A stretch of 64,000 nt of DNA from UKL13-2 sp038206765 (lineage in GTDB: Bacteria; Pseudomonadota; Gammaproteobacteria; Burkholderiales; Usitatibacteraceae), in the NCBI GenBank assembly GCA_038206765.1, contig JBBRAM010000002.1, positions 1-64,000 of the forward strand, written 5' to 3'. Within the stretch, counting starts at the first letter, position 1. Every line of letters starts with the position of its first letter. Of the stretch, positions 35,317-43,983 are shown piece by piece. Made by a program: the position numbers and the translations under genes. The notes below the pieces were generated by a model, which had not been told where the DNA came from, made no database searches, and saw only the letters and a program-made list of their open reading frames with translations.

Positions 35317-36429
35317 CTACGCGTTCTCATCTCTTTCAGCTTCGCGTGACCGCGCCCATTCGAGCAGGCTGCGAAATTGCGCTAGCGTGGCGGTATTGCT
35401 CCGTTCAAGCCGAAGTAGCGTTGTTTCGCAGCGAATTAGGCCTTGCTCAATGTGTTGAAGTCGGTGCGCCAAGCCGTCTTCTTGCAGACTATTCGATGCG
35501 CCAGACTCTTCGTCGCCGAGGCTCTGATTTTCCGTGTAGGAAAGTGATTTTTCGTGACGGCGTAGTGAAAGATTGTCGTCTAATTTGCGTTTTCGTTTGG
35601 CAGGTACTTTTGGCGAGATTGTTTCATTCCTGAACTCGTGGGCGATTTCTTCGACGTTTTCGCGGGAAAATACGCGTTTGTCTTCCAAGAGCCCCGAGAG
35701 CAACAGTCGATCACAAATCGAATTGATGCGTCTTGGCACGCCACCGCTCGCTTCAAATATGGCCATAAATGCACCTGGCAGAAATTCGGGAGAATTGCTC
35801 CAGCCTACACACTTAAGCCGATGCTCAATGTAGCCCTGTGTTTCGGCCAGATCCATCGAGCCGATGTGGCACGCTGCAATGACGCGTTGTCGCAATTGTT
35901 GCATATCGGCACTTTCCAGCATCTCTCGAAATTCTGGTTGCCCAACCAAGAAACTTTGCAATAGCGCATGCGTATCAAGTTGAAAATTTGATAGCATGCG
36001 TAATTCTTCTACCGCCCGGGCAGTGAGATTTTGAGCTTCGTCGACAATTAGAAGGCAACGTTTGCCATCGCGCGCATTGGCCGTCAGGAACGCCTCAAGC
36101 GATAAAAGCAGCTGGGATTTGTCGATGTCTTTGGTGCGGATGCCAAATGCGGCTGCAACCATACGCAATGTGTCTTCTGCATCTAGTTGCGTGCTCACCA
36201 AATTGATGGCGACGACTTTATCGGGATCCAATTTGGCAAGCAGACTCCGCACCAGCGTGGTTTTACCGGCACCTATTTCGCCTGTAACAACGATGAACCC
36301 TTCATTTTGATGAAGTCCGTACTCTAAAAATGACATCGCACGCCGATGTTGGCGGCTATCGAAATAGAACGAGGGGTCGGGGTTCAGTTGGAACGGCTTC
36401 GTAGAAAAGCCATAATAAGCTTCATACAT
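35317..36429 (-). CDS. XrtA/PEP-CTERM-associated ATPase (ExeA/GspA-like AAA)
   Basis: 370 residues. It opens MYEAYYGFSTKPFQLNPDP, the signature opening of the XrtA-associated ATPase. Walker A is GEIGAGKT (50-57), Walker B LLIVDEAQNL, sensor region SFLVGQPEFREML, then a winged-helix lid (about 200-260) and a charged, poorly conserved tail with a predicted coiled coil near the C-terminus. It is related to the general secretion ATPase GspA/ExeA and is consistently found with EPS export genes; its exact role (assembly or energising of the export machine) is not settled. It is 14 bases after the outer-membrane protein gene. Confidence 0.9.
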   Translation of the reverse strand: MYEAYYGFSTKPFQLNPDPSFYFDSRQHRRAMSFLEYGLHQNEGFIVVTGEIGAGKTTLVRSLLAKLDPDKVVAINLVSTQLDAEDTLRMVAAAFGIRTKDIDKSQLLLSLEAFLTANARDGKRCLLIVDEAQNLTARAVEELRMLSNFQLDTHALLQSFLVGQPEFREMLESADMQQLRQRVIAACHIGSMDLAETQGYIEHRLKCVGWSNSPEFLPGAFMAIFEASGGVPRRINSICDRLLLSGLLEDKRVFSRENVEEIAHEFRNETISPKVPAKRKRKLDDNLSLRRHEKSLSYTENQSLGDEESGASNSLQEDGLAHRLQHIEQGLIRCETTLLRLERSNTATLAQFRSLLEWARSREAERDENA

Positions 36430-36443
36430 AAAAAATGACTCGA

Positions 36444-38024
36444 TTAAAAACGTGCCGTCAGAAGCGCAACGAGCGCATTCTCATGATAGTCGGTCGCAAC
36501 GCTGCTCTCAAATCTAACGCGTCGTGAGCCGAGGGAAAGTGTAGTTTTTGGTCCAAATGGCGTGGTCAAAAACAGACTAAAAAAAGTTTGTTTTGACCGT
36601 GGCCGTGTTATCGACAAGCCATCGGTGTTGAGTTGGGAAGCGATGAAAACGAGGTTGGTTAACGGCGTGATTTTATGCGACAGCGCTGCATTCCAATTGC
36701 GTTGCTGGACATCGTCTGAAAAGCTTGTGTTGATAATCGAACTTGCCGCAGCAAGTGAGCGTTGATCCTTTTTACTGTACGTTACGGTTAAAGTATTGGC
36801 TGTGCCCAATATCGCGACCGACGCTTCGCGTGATCGGTTCAGCGACGGCCTAGCCGTTAAAAAGCCACCGCTAATCGAGGGATTTGGCGGGATGCCGGTT
36901 TGGGCAAGCCGTTTGGTGACTTCTTCTTTGCGAAGCGCTGGGTCAGGTATCGCAGAAGCGAGTAAATCGAACATGACGTTTGATACCGCTCCGGCTGAAC
37001 TTGACGCCAATACGTTCGGCATCAGCACAACGTCTTTATTGCTCCCCAAGCGCCACGCGGTTAGTGGTGTGCGGTGACTGAGTATAACGGAATAGGCGTC
37101 GCCAAAAAACCGCTTCTGCATGACGGCAGCAAGTTGGGTGCGTGGGCTTGGTGCCCATTCGATGCCCACGCCGCGAATAGTGCTTTGTTGTTTATTGGCG
37201 CTGACATAATTTGTACTTCCGCGCCCCGCCAACGCTGAAAAGTGAAATTGCGGATTAACGGAGTAGATCAGTGTTGCCACGGCGCGATCGTCCTCTAGCC
37301 TGCCAACAACTTGATTGTGTATATTCGATACATTTGCGTCAAAGGACCAACCCAAGGCAGCACTGGAGGGATTACTTTTTAGCTTCGCTATCCATTCTGC
37401 GATGTTCGTATTGGGTAGCGCAGCATCGTTGGTACGGCTGTTGGTATGGTTATACCGAAGCTGATAGATGGCCACATCTGACCATTTCCCGCGAATATAG
37501 GGGGCCGCTTGATAAGAGGTTGTCTCTACCGCATTCGAGTTCTTGCTATCGCGGGTGATGGCGGCGGCGGTAGTTGCGCTACTAAAAGCCGAGCGGTTTT
37601 GTTGGGAAACTGTGGCCTGTGCATCAAAAAAAAGCCAATTTTCAAGCGCTTCTAAGTTGGCATGCGAGTTCAGACTATTTTGCGTATTGTTGAGGCGCGA
37701 TGCTTCGGAAAAATAGATGTTGTGCAATCGATAATCTAAAAAAATATTTGATTTTGGAGACCGATGTTCAACACGAATGCCGGGCGCTAAATCTGAAATC
37801 CAACTCCTTCGCGCTAGCGCGTCGGGTTTAAGTTCTGCATTGTCCGTGTATGTTTCGGTCACAGAAATTTGTGGAATGATGGTCCATTTTTCGGCATTTG
37901 CGGCCTGCGAAAACGATAGGGCAACTACGGCTACGGCTAAGAATGCCAAAAAATAGTTATTGCACACATACGTTGATGAACCCACCAGATCTCGGTGAGA
38001 AATATAAAACCAGCGGCTACACAT
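36444..38024 (-). CDS. XrtA/PEP-CTERM-associated outer-membrane beta-barrel protein
   Basis: About 526 residues from the ATG at 38024. A signal peptide ends VVALSFSQAANA|EKW, followed by IIPQISVTETYTDNAEL, the typical start of the XrtA-associated putative outer-membrane protein family. The rest is a chain of amphipathic beta strands with a final strand ending in phenylalanine (LVALLTARF), the usual beta-barrel C-terminus. The start is not certain: a GTG at 37970 would give a shorter leader and a frame to 38129 overlaps the kinase gene. It probably takes part in EPS secretion across the outer membrane. Confidence 0.85.
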   Translation of the reverse strand: MCSRWFYISHRDLVGSSTYVCNNYFLAFLAVAVVALSFSQAANAEKWTIIPQISVTETYTDNAELKPDALARRSWISDLAPGIRVEHRSPKSNIFLDYRLHNIYFSEASRLNNTQNSLNSHANLEALENWLFFDAQATVSQQNRSAFSSATTAAAITRDSKNSNAVETTSYQAAPYIRGKWSDVAIYQLRYNHTNSRTNDAALPNTNIAEWIAKLKSNPSSAALGWSFDANVSNIHNQVVGRLEDDRAVATLIYSVNPQFHFSALAGRGSTNYVSANKQQSTIRGVGIEWAPSPRTQLAAVMQKRFFGDAYSVILSHRTPLTAWRLGSNKDVVLMPNVLASSSAGAVSNVMFDLLASAIPDPALRKEEVTKRLAQTGIPPNPSISGGFLTARPSLNRSREASVAILGTANTLTVTYSKKDQRSLAAASSIINTSFSDDVQQRNWNAALSHKITPLTNLVFIASQLNTDGLSITRPRSKQTFFSLFLTTPFGPKTTLSLGSRRVRFESSVATDYHENALVALLTARF

Positions 38025-38103
38025 TTCTCGAGTCGGCCGAACTGCAAACTGTGTATCTGCATTCGCCGCTCTTTTGCCGTCGCCGATAGTGAGAAGCAAC
38101 GGG

Positions 38104-39039
38104 TTATGACCCATAAGCTTGGTATCCATAACCGTAAGAGCCTATAGAAGCGCTTTTTGCCTTATTTAAAATCATCATTTTGACTGGACAAGTCTCAATT
38201 GTGCTTAGGGCGAGTACTACATCACGCTGAAGTGTCGTCTCAGCATTAACGACAAACGCAATTTGCCCCATATGCGTCGCTAGAACCCTCGCTTCAGTCG
38301 TGACAAGAAGTGGCGGCGAATCAAAAACAATAATGCGATCAGGGTAGCGAATTGCAATCTCATTGAGCAAGTGGGACATTTGCGCACTGGCCAGTAATTC
38401 TGTAGCCTGCTGGTGATGTGTGCCGCTGGGTAAAATAGAAAGCTTCTCGACACTAGTTCTAATGAGCACTTGACTCAAATCGCTTACGCTGCCATCTAAG
38501 ATGTCAAGCAGCCCTTTACTAGGCGGCAGGCCAAGCAATTTTGGCAATGCGGGCCTCGCCACATCGGCATCGACGAGCAAAACAGTGCGATCAAGTTCCA
38601 TGGCAATGCTCATGGCCAAATTGACGGCCGAGAAGGTTTTACCTTCATTCGGTAGTGCGCTCGTCACCATAATGAGATTACTATTTTTAATCGGCGATAT
38701 TCTTTTTCCTATTGCGTTGCCAATCAGCGTCCGCTTGATTATTCGAAATTCATCGGCAATTTGCGATCGGGGCATATCGGGCGTTGCGAAGCCGTTTGCG
38801 GCCAGCATCGCTAAGTCAAGTTCAAAACATTTATCTGAGGGGGTAAGAGGAGCGGCGTTGCCGTCAGGCAGGCTAGGCTGCTTGGCGGACAACTGTGAAG
38901 CGGCCGGCGCAATATGCCCCGAACGATCTCCAAAAGTTGGTCGAGGAATGCGTGTCCCCGGAGCAGTCTGATCTGGGATGTCGATGCCCGCGCGACGTAG
39001 CTCTTCGAGGCGTTTTGCAGCTTGCTCGATGAGACTCAT
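38104..39039 (-). CDS. XrtA-associated tyrosine autokinase (BY-kinase)
   Basis: 311 residues. The stand-alone cytoplasmic kinase half of a Wzc-type system. Walker A is SALPNEGKTFSAVNLA, Walker A' VLLVDADVARP, Walker B IIVFDSPPLL, and the C-terminus has a tyrosine cluster (YGYGYQAYGS) for autophosphorylation. It works with the chain-length protein encoded just upstream to control polymer length and export. The ATG at 39039 follows AAAGGAAT; a GTG immediately before it is the alternative. Confidence 0.9.
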   Translation of the reverse strand: MSLIEQAAKRLEELRRAGIDIPDQTAPGTRIPRPTFGDRSGHIAPAASQLSAKQPSLPDGNAAPLTPSDKCFELDLAMLAANGFATPDMPRSQIADEFRIIKRTLIGNAIGKRISPIKNSNLIMVTSALPNEGKTFSAVNLAMSIAMELDRTVLLVDADVARPALPKLLGLPPSKGLLDILDGSVSDLSQVLIRTSVEKLSILPSGTHHQQATELLASAQMSHLLNEIAIRYPDRIIVFDSPPLLVTTEARVLATHMGQIAFVVNAETTLQRDVVLALSTIETCPVKMMILNKAKSASIGSYGYGYQAYGS

Positions 39040-39089
39040 CACATTCCTTTAGCGTGGCGTTTAATCATTGCTGGTTTACCTAAAGTAAG

Positions 39090-40652
39090 CTACACAGTGC
39101 GAGCGGATAAAACGGTAATAGCGATAAAGCCAGAAAAATAAACCCCAATGAGTGCGCCAAGTCCAGCTAAGAAACGAAGAGTGCTTTTCCTTTCTTCTTT
39201 AAATTTTGGCGCCGTCATGACCAGCGATACCGTACCAAGGACCGGTAGCCCGGTAATTTCGCTCAAAGCGCGGCGGTCATAAAAGGTTGGACGTAATTCC
39301 TTGGCGACGAAGGCTGCGCCCGCGCCAGCACCCAACGCCAGCAGCAAAACTATTGGAAGCAGTAGCTTGCGATTAGGTGCCACCGGCTGGGGCGACACCC
39401 TAGGTGGATCGATTAAACGAAAATCGGCCACTCCTGACACCAATTGCATATCACCGGAGATGCTAGCTGACTCTCGGCGAGATACCAAGCTTTCATAATT
39501 TTTTTTATTTACATCATAATCGCGATTGAGTTGCGCGAATTCCGATTCGAGTTGGGGCATTTGCGACGCGGCTGATTTGAGCTGGTTGTAACGAGTCGAA
39601 TATTCAGCAACTCTTATTCTGAGCGACGCTACTGCCGCTTCCGCTCCTGCCAACGACACCTTTAATTGTTCTGATGCACGGATGCCGCCGGTGGTAAATG
39701 AGCTTTGCTGAGCGCTAGCCTTGGGGCGATTCACCATCAGCTGTCTGCGTTGCTCTTCTAGATCTTTGAGGACTCGCTTTGCGCCGACCACGTCCGGATG
39801 ATTGTCTGTATATCGTTGCAAAAGCACATCGAGATTGCGTCGCGTGGCATCGATTCGCGCCTCAATATCCGAAATTTCTGCGCTTGACACGATTGGCGTG
39901 GATGAATTGGCACTTAAGGGCTCTTCGCTTGTCAAAAGGCCGCGCTTAAATGCATCACGTGAGTTCTCAGCCTCGCGCAACTCAAGCTGAGCACGGTTAA
40001 GTAGTGCGCTGGTTTCGGATAGGCGCGCAAAATAGCCTGCACCTTCACCCGGTGCAAGCCCAAGGTATCGAAGCTTAAAATCTTTCAGACGGTTCTCAGC
40101 TTCTTGGAGCTTTCGTTCGTATACCGAAATTTGCTCGTCAATGAATTTCTTCGCCGCATCGGTTTCATCCGCCTTGCCACCTTTGCCCGATTCTATAAAC
40201 ATCGTTGCAAGAAGTTGCACAGTTTGTTTTGCGCGCTCAGGCTCCGGATCCCTAAAAACTAGCGTGTATAAATTGTCCTTTCCTGCGCTTTTGATTTCAA
40301 GCGCTTTAGTAATTCGATCAATCAGCCGTTCATAATCATCTTTATTTTTGGTTGTCGCATCCAGTCCCACGGTTTGAACCAATTTCTCAACATTTGGCCT
40401 ACTAATTAAAACGCGGCTCAACATGGCAATTCGCTGATCATCGTTGGGTTGAACGGTTAATCCGGTCATGAGAGGTTTCAGGATCGAGGCAGTGTTTACG
40501 TAAATGCGAGCCGAGGCTTCGTAGCGCTCGGGGATGAGTACGGTTATGCCAAAGCCGATGGCGGCAACAAGCCATGCGACTGCCAGCCCCAACCAGCGGT
40601 AGCGCCACATGCTCCGAAGCGTAATCGTCACTTGACGAAGTAGTTCATCCAT
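39090..40652 (-). CDS. XrtA-associated chain-length determinant protein (Wzz/PCP family)
   Basis: 520 residues. Two membrane segments (about 20-40 and 440-460, with another hydrophobic stretch near the C-terminus) enclose a long periplasmic domain with coiled-coil regions (about 165-240 and 285-400). The N-terminal Wzz domain has PERYEASARIYVNT, and the GNVR-type stretch at the second segment is FRLIDPPRVSPQPVAPNRKLLLP. It sets polymer length and links the kinase to the Wza-like export channel. Confidence 0.9.
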   Translation of the reverse strand: MDELLRQVTITLRSMWRYRWLGLAVAWLVAAIGFGITVLIPERYEASARIYVNTASILKPLMTGLTVQPNDDQRIAMLSRVLISRPNVEKLVQTVGLDATTKNKDDYERLIDRITKALEIKSAGKDNLYTLVFRDPEPERAKQTVQLLATMFIESGKGGKADETDAAKKFIDEQISVYERKLQEAENRLKDFKLRYLGLAPGEGAGYFARLSETSALLNRAQLELREAENSRDAFKRGLLTSEEPLSANSSTPIVSSAEISDIEARIDATRRNLDVLLQRYTDNHPDVVGAKRVLKDLEEQRRQLMVNRPKASAQQSSFTTGGIRASEQLKVSLAGAEAAVASLRIRVAEYSTRYNQLKSAASQMPQLESEFAQLNRDYDVNKKNYESLVSRRESASISGDMQLVSGVADFRLIDPPRVSPQPVAPNRKLLLPIVLLLALGAGAGAAFVAKELRPTFYDRRALSEITGLPVLGTVSLVMTAPKFKEERKSTLRFLAGLGALIGVYFSGFIAITVLSARTV

Positions 40653-40801
40653 TTCTGATCCATTTGAAGTAGTACAGGTTTACATCATTGTTTCAGCTTA
40701 ACTTTAGAAAGCTTACCGTGTAAATGTTAAGCAATGCCTGTTGATCAATGCATTTTTCGTCAGCGCATATTGGGCAGATAAAAGCCGATCAATCAATTCA
40801 A

Positions 40802-41428
40802 TTAAAACCAGCTTTGCGGAATAATAATGACATCACCCGGCTTCATTTCGACGTTGGCAGATATGTCGCCTCGCTTGATCAAATCCTTAATGCGAACACT
40901 GTACTGTTTGCCACCTTCCGAAGTCCGCAACAGCTTTGCACCATTACCGTCTGCAAAATCCGTAACGCCACCCACGGCAATCATGACATCAAGTAGTGTC
41001 ATTTTCTGTTTGTAAGACAATACTTGAGGCTTAGTAACTTCTCCGAGCACTCTAATTTGTTCGCTGTAAGGCCCAACAAAACCGGTGACAACTACAGTTA
41101 CAACAGGGTCACGAATAACTTTGGATAGCGCTTTCTCAATATCGCGAGCAAGCGTCGTCGAATCTTTGCCAATAGCAGGCAAGTCCTCAACGAGTGGGGC
41201 AGCAATTTTCCCATCAGGGCGTACCGGAACCACCATGGATAAGTCTGGGTTTCGCCAGACAACAATATTGACTGTATCGCCCGGACCAATCACATATCGA
41301 TAGTCTGGAGAAGCTGCATTTGCCGGCGCCGGCGGCATCGTAGCGCAGCCATTGATAAGTGATGCGGAAATAATTCCACCAATAATACCGAATGCTTCCT
41401 TGGAATAAAACGACAAACCGGTTGACAT
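40802..41428 (-). CDS. XrtA-associated polysaccharide export lipoprotein (Wza family)
   Basis: 208 residues from the ATG at 41428, which has a perfect AGGAGG; longer frames to 41614 have no such site. A lipoprotein signal ends SLINGC (lipidated cysteine). The poly-export domain begins YRYVIGPGDTVNIVVWRNPDLS, followed by VRPDGKIAAPLVEDLPA and two SLBB-like regions (VLGEVTKPQVLSYKQKMTLLDV). It should form the outer-membrane export channel of the EPS. It is the first gene of the minus-strand export block and diverges from galE. Confidence 0.92.
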   Translation of the reverse strand: MSTGLSFYSKEAFGIIGGIISASLINGCATMPPAPANAASPDYRYVIGPGDTVNIVVWRNPDLSMVVPVRPDGKIAAPLVEDLPAIGKDSTTLARDIEKALSKVIRDPVVTVVVTGFVGPYSEQIRVLGEVTKPQVLSYKQKMTLLDVMIAVGGVTDFADGNGAKLLRTSEGGKQYSVRIKDLIKRGDISANVEMKPGDVIIIPQSWF

Positions 41429-41770
41429 AAATCCTCCTTGTTGAAGCTCGTGCGAAATGATGACGTTTTTTCTAATTGAATAAGCGCATACAATCGATTG
41501 CCGCGCCGGTTTTAATCGAAAAATCTTGTGCCACAACTTTTTTATCTCTTTGATCTGAAGAAGTTGAAGGGCTCTAAAAACTAAGGTCATAAACTGCGCG
41601 CAACCCCACCTCAAAAAACAAGTAGCTTCTAAGGCGCAGTAAAAATATGTTTGCTAGTTGCGTCTAAAATCGCGAATCATAGCTGATACCGCTCATTTTT
41701 GTTAGCTATTGTTACGATTACCAAACAAGATAGCGCGAATTTTCTCAACTGTACAGAAACGAAGGCTGTT
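41429..41770. other. divergent promoter region between the export operon and galE
   Basis: About 340 bases with no gene seen. On the minus strand TGTGGCACAAGATTTTTCG around 41530 looks like a sigma-54 -24 element, but the -12 GC is missing, so it is not called. The long minus-strand leader before the export gene (over 100 bases) is unexplained. Confidence 0.4.
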
Positions 41771-42790
41771 ATGAAACCTAAAATATTGATCACCGGCGGT
41801 GCCGGGTTTATTGGCTCCCACACTTGTATTGAGTTGTTGAAAGAAGGCTGCGACATCGTGGTTATGGACAGCCTTTGCAACAGTAAGGAGGAATCATTAC
41901 GGCGGGTAGAGAAAATAACCAGCAAAAGTATCATTTTTTATCGAGCAGATATTCGAGATCGCGAAAAAATGCATGGTATTTTCCGTGATCATTCATTCGA
42001 CGCTGTCATTCATTTTGCAGGGCTAAAGGCGGTCGGCGAATCTGTTGAAAAGCCGCTCGAATACTACGATGTTAATTTCAACGGTACGTTGGTGCTTTTG
42101 GAGGCGATGGCAGCAGCAGGGGTAAAAAACCTCGTGTTTAGTTCGTCATCTACGGTTTACGGTAACCCCATAACAGTGCCTATAACAGAGGATTTCGCGC
42201 TGTCAGCAACCAACCCCTACGGAAGAAGCAAGCTGATGGTCGAAGACGCGCTACGGGATGTGCATCGCGCTGATCCGTCTTGGAAAATCGCGTTACTGCG
42301 CTACTTCAATCCAGTCGGTGCACACGAAAGCGGCATGATTGGCGAAGACCCCAACGGCGCCCCGAATAATTTGATGCCTATTGTGGCGCAAGTAGCAGTT
42401 GGCAAGCGAGAGGTGTTGTCAATTTATGGTAACGACTACCCGACCCGCGACGGCACTGGCGTTCGAGATTATATTCACGTGGTCGATCTCGCCGTTGGTC
42501 ATGTCAGCGCGTTAAACATGCTACGTGACAGACCAGGGGTGTCAGCTGTGAATTTAGGCACGGGAACCGGCTACTCAGTTCTTGAAATTGTGCGGGCGTT
42601 TGAGGCGGTTTGCGGGAAGAAAATCCCATACAAATTTGTGCCGCGTCGGGCAGGCGATGTAGCTGAGTGTTTTGCCGATACTTCGTTGGCTAAGCGGTTA
42701 TGTGGCTGGCAGGCTGTACGCGGACTCGAGCAAATGTGTACTGACGCCTGGCGCTGGCAGAGCACCAATCCGACTGGCTACGTTCAATAG
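41771..42790 (+). CDS. galE: UDP-glucose 4-epimerase
   Basis: 339 residues, full length. GGAGFIGSHT is the NAD-binding motif; SSSSTVYGNP and NPYGRSKLMVE carry the catalytic Ser and YxxxK; RYFNPVGAHESG and GTGVRDYIHVVDLA are GalE signatures. It interconverts UDP-glucose and UDP-galactose, or the N-acetyl forms, and supplies EPS precursors. ATG at 41771 has GAAGG upstream and matches the family start; an in-frame extension to 41699 does not. Confidence 0.93.
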   Translation: MKPKILITGGAGFIGSHTCIELLKEGCDIVVMDSLCNSKEESLRRVEKITSKSIIFYRADIRDREKMHGIFRDHSFDAVIHFAGLKAVGESVEKPLEYYDVNFNGTLVLLEAMAAAGVKNLVFSSSSTVYGNPITVPITEDFALSATNPYGRSKLMVEDALRDVHRADPSWKIALLRYFNPVGAHESGMIGEDPNGAPNNLMPIVAQVAVGKREVLSIYGNDYPTRDGTGVRDYIHVVDLAVGHVSALNMLRDRPGVSAVNLGTGTGYSVLEIVRAFEAVCGKKIPYKFVPRRAGDVAECFADTSLAKRLCGWQAVRGLEQMCTDAWRWQSTNPTGYVQ

Positions 42791-42902
42791 CTTTTTAGTG
42801 GCATTTACGGGTTTTAAGCAATTGAAGGCAAGGAAAAATATTGGGCCCAGTCAGACGTTTCTTTCGGGAGCCATGTTTGAGCGCACCTTGCGCATGTCCT
42901 GT

Positions 42903-42918
42903 TTTCCGCTGTCGGAAA
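42903..42918. promoter_or_regulatory. inverted repeat TTTCCG-CTGT-CGGAAA upstream of a sigma-54 promoter
   Basis: A perfect 6-4-6 inverted repeat ending 83 bases upstream of the -24 GG of the sigma-54 promoter at 42999. That is where an enhancer for a sigma-54 activator such as PrsR would lie. Another, sequence-unrelated palindrome sits at the same distance before the second PEP-CTERM gene. Confidence 0.4.
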
Positions 42919-42998
42919 TTTTTACAGTCTATATGTTTTTAGGATTCAATAATCGGATATAAATTTTCAACTGCATGTTTTTAAATGAATATTTATTG

Positions 42999-43014
42999 TT
43001 GGCATATGAATTGC
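42999..43014 (+). promoter_or_regulatory. sigma-54 promoter of the first PEP-CTERM gene
   Basis: TTGGCATATGAATTGC: a -24 GG (43001-43002) and -12 GC (43013-43014) with exactly 10 bases between, within TTGGCA and TTGC blocks matching the RpoN consensus. Transcription would start near 43026, leaving a leader of about 46 bases. Fits activation by PrsR, the sigma-54 activator encoded at 48858-50231. Confidence 0.8.
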
Positions 43015-43071
43015 TTTTCTAGTCTCGAAAAACATTCAAATGAAATAGCAATTTTAAACTGGGAGAAAACC

Positions 43072-43716
43072 ATGAAACTTAAAAATATATTTCCAATCCT
43101 GTTGGTTGCCGGTGTGGCTTGCGTATCAACGATGCCGGCGCATGCCACTTTGATTCTGACATTGAACGACGGAACCACTACAAAGACGATCGTGGACGGT
43201 GGCGTAGGAGACGGTGATCCCACAACGGGAGCTATCAGTTGGGGCGGTGCGATCGGCTCATGGTTTTTTAACTTTACCGGTGGGCTATCGCAATTTGGTA
43301 TTGGGCAACCATCCACACTCGACTTGGTTTCGTTGAACGCAACTTCATCCGGTGGCGGGAATTTAACGATTACGTTGACGGATAATAATTTGATAGTACC
43401 GGGTGGTCCATTGAATGGGCTGACCACCGATGTAGGTGGCGCAACGCAGGGCACTGTCTCATTCACGACGTTATTCAACGGCGCGCCTGTGCTTACATTT
43501 GGGTCATTTAGCGGGGGAGCGTTTTCCGGATCAAATAGCACAACGGTTAATACGTCTGGTTCCTTTAGCTTGACTGAAGTCGCTGTAATTCGCCATAACG
43601 GCGCTGGAAATACAAGTTTTAATATTATCTCTGCCGTCCCCGAGCCAGCTACACTTGGATTACTTGGTCTCGGATTGGTTGGTATGGCATTCGTTCGTCG
43701 TCGCCGGCGCGATTAG
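43072..43716 (+). CDS. PEP-CTERM surface protein
   Basis: 214 residues. A signal peptide (MKLKNIFPILLVAGVACVSTMPAHA|T) is followed by a Gly/Thr/Ser/Asn-rich region predicted to be beta-rich, without cysteine in the mature part. Residues 189-214 are a classic PEP-CTERM tail: VPEPATLGLLGLGLVG, a hydrophobic helix and a basic end (RRRRR). The tail directs the protein to the exosortase encoded next. ATG at 43072 has GGGAG upstream; a sigma-54 promoter and a terminator flank the gene, so it is a single-gene transcript. Relatives in floc-forming bacteria are involved in holding EPS at the cell surface; the role here is inferred. Confidence 0.9.
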   Translation: MKLKNIFPILLVAGVACVSTMPAHATLILTLNDGTTTKTIVDGGVGDGDPTTGAISWGGAIGSWFFNFTGGLSQFGIGQPSTLDLVSLNATSSGGGNLTITLTDNNLIVPGGPLNGLTTDVGGATQGTVSFTTLFNGAPVLTFGSFSGGAFSGSNSTTVNTSGSFSLTEVAVIRHNGAGNTSFNIISAVPEPATLGLLGLGLVGMAFVRRRRRD

Positions 43717-43773
43717 CGCTAGTCGTTTTACTGGGAGAATGTAGTCAATTGCGTATAGTCCAGTCGCGAAGTG

Positions 43774-43806
43774 AAAAAGCCCCTATTTCAAAGTAGGGGC
43801 TTTTTA
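43774..43806 (+). terminator. rho-independent terminator after the first PEP-CTERM gene
   Basis: Stem AAAAAGCCCCTA / TAGGGGCTTTTT with a short loop, followed by a T-rich run. It separates the PEP-CTERM gene from the exosortase gene. Confidence 0.88.
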
Positions 43807-43983
43807 TTTGGGGTGCAAGTATTTTGTAAAATATAATTCCTAGACACTAGATCCACCGCTTCTATGAGGTGATTCTGGTGCTATGCTGGATTTTGTTTTG
43901 TCAGATACTGTTGTCCAACGTTACGATGAGAAGGATCAAACTATTTGTCGTCAAGGTCAATTTTTGTCTTTGAAAGTAATGCA

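Noticed and set aside
41510..41550. Possible sigma-54 promoter before the export lipoprotein gene (TGTGGCACAAGATTTTTCG on the minus strand)
   Set aside because: The -24 half is good but the essential GC of the -12 half is replaced by TT at the right spacing.
42993..43541. 182-residue minus-strand frame opposite the first PEP-CTERM gene
   Set aside because: Proline- and valine-rich mirror image of a Gly/Thr-rich gene; the plus strand has signal peptide, ribosome site and PEP-CTERM tail.
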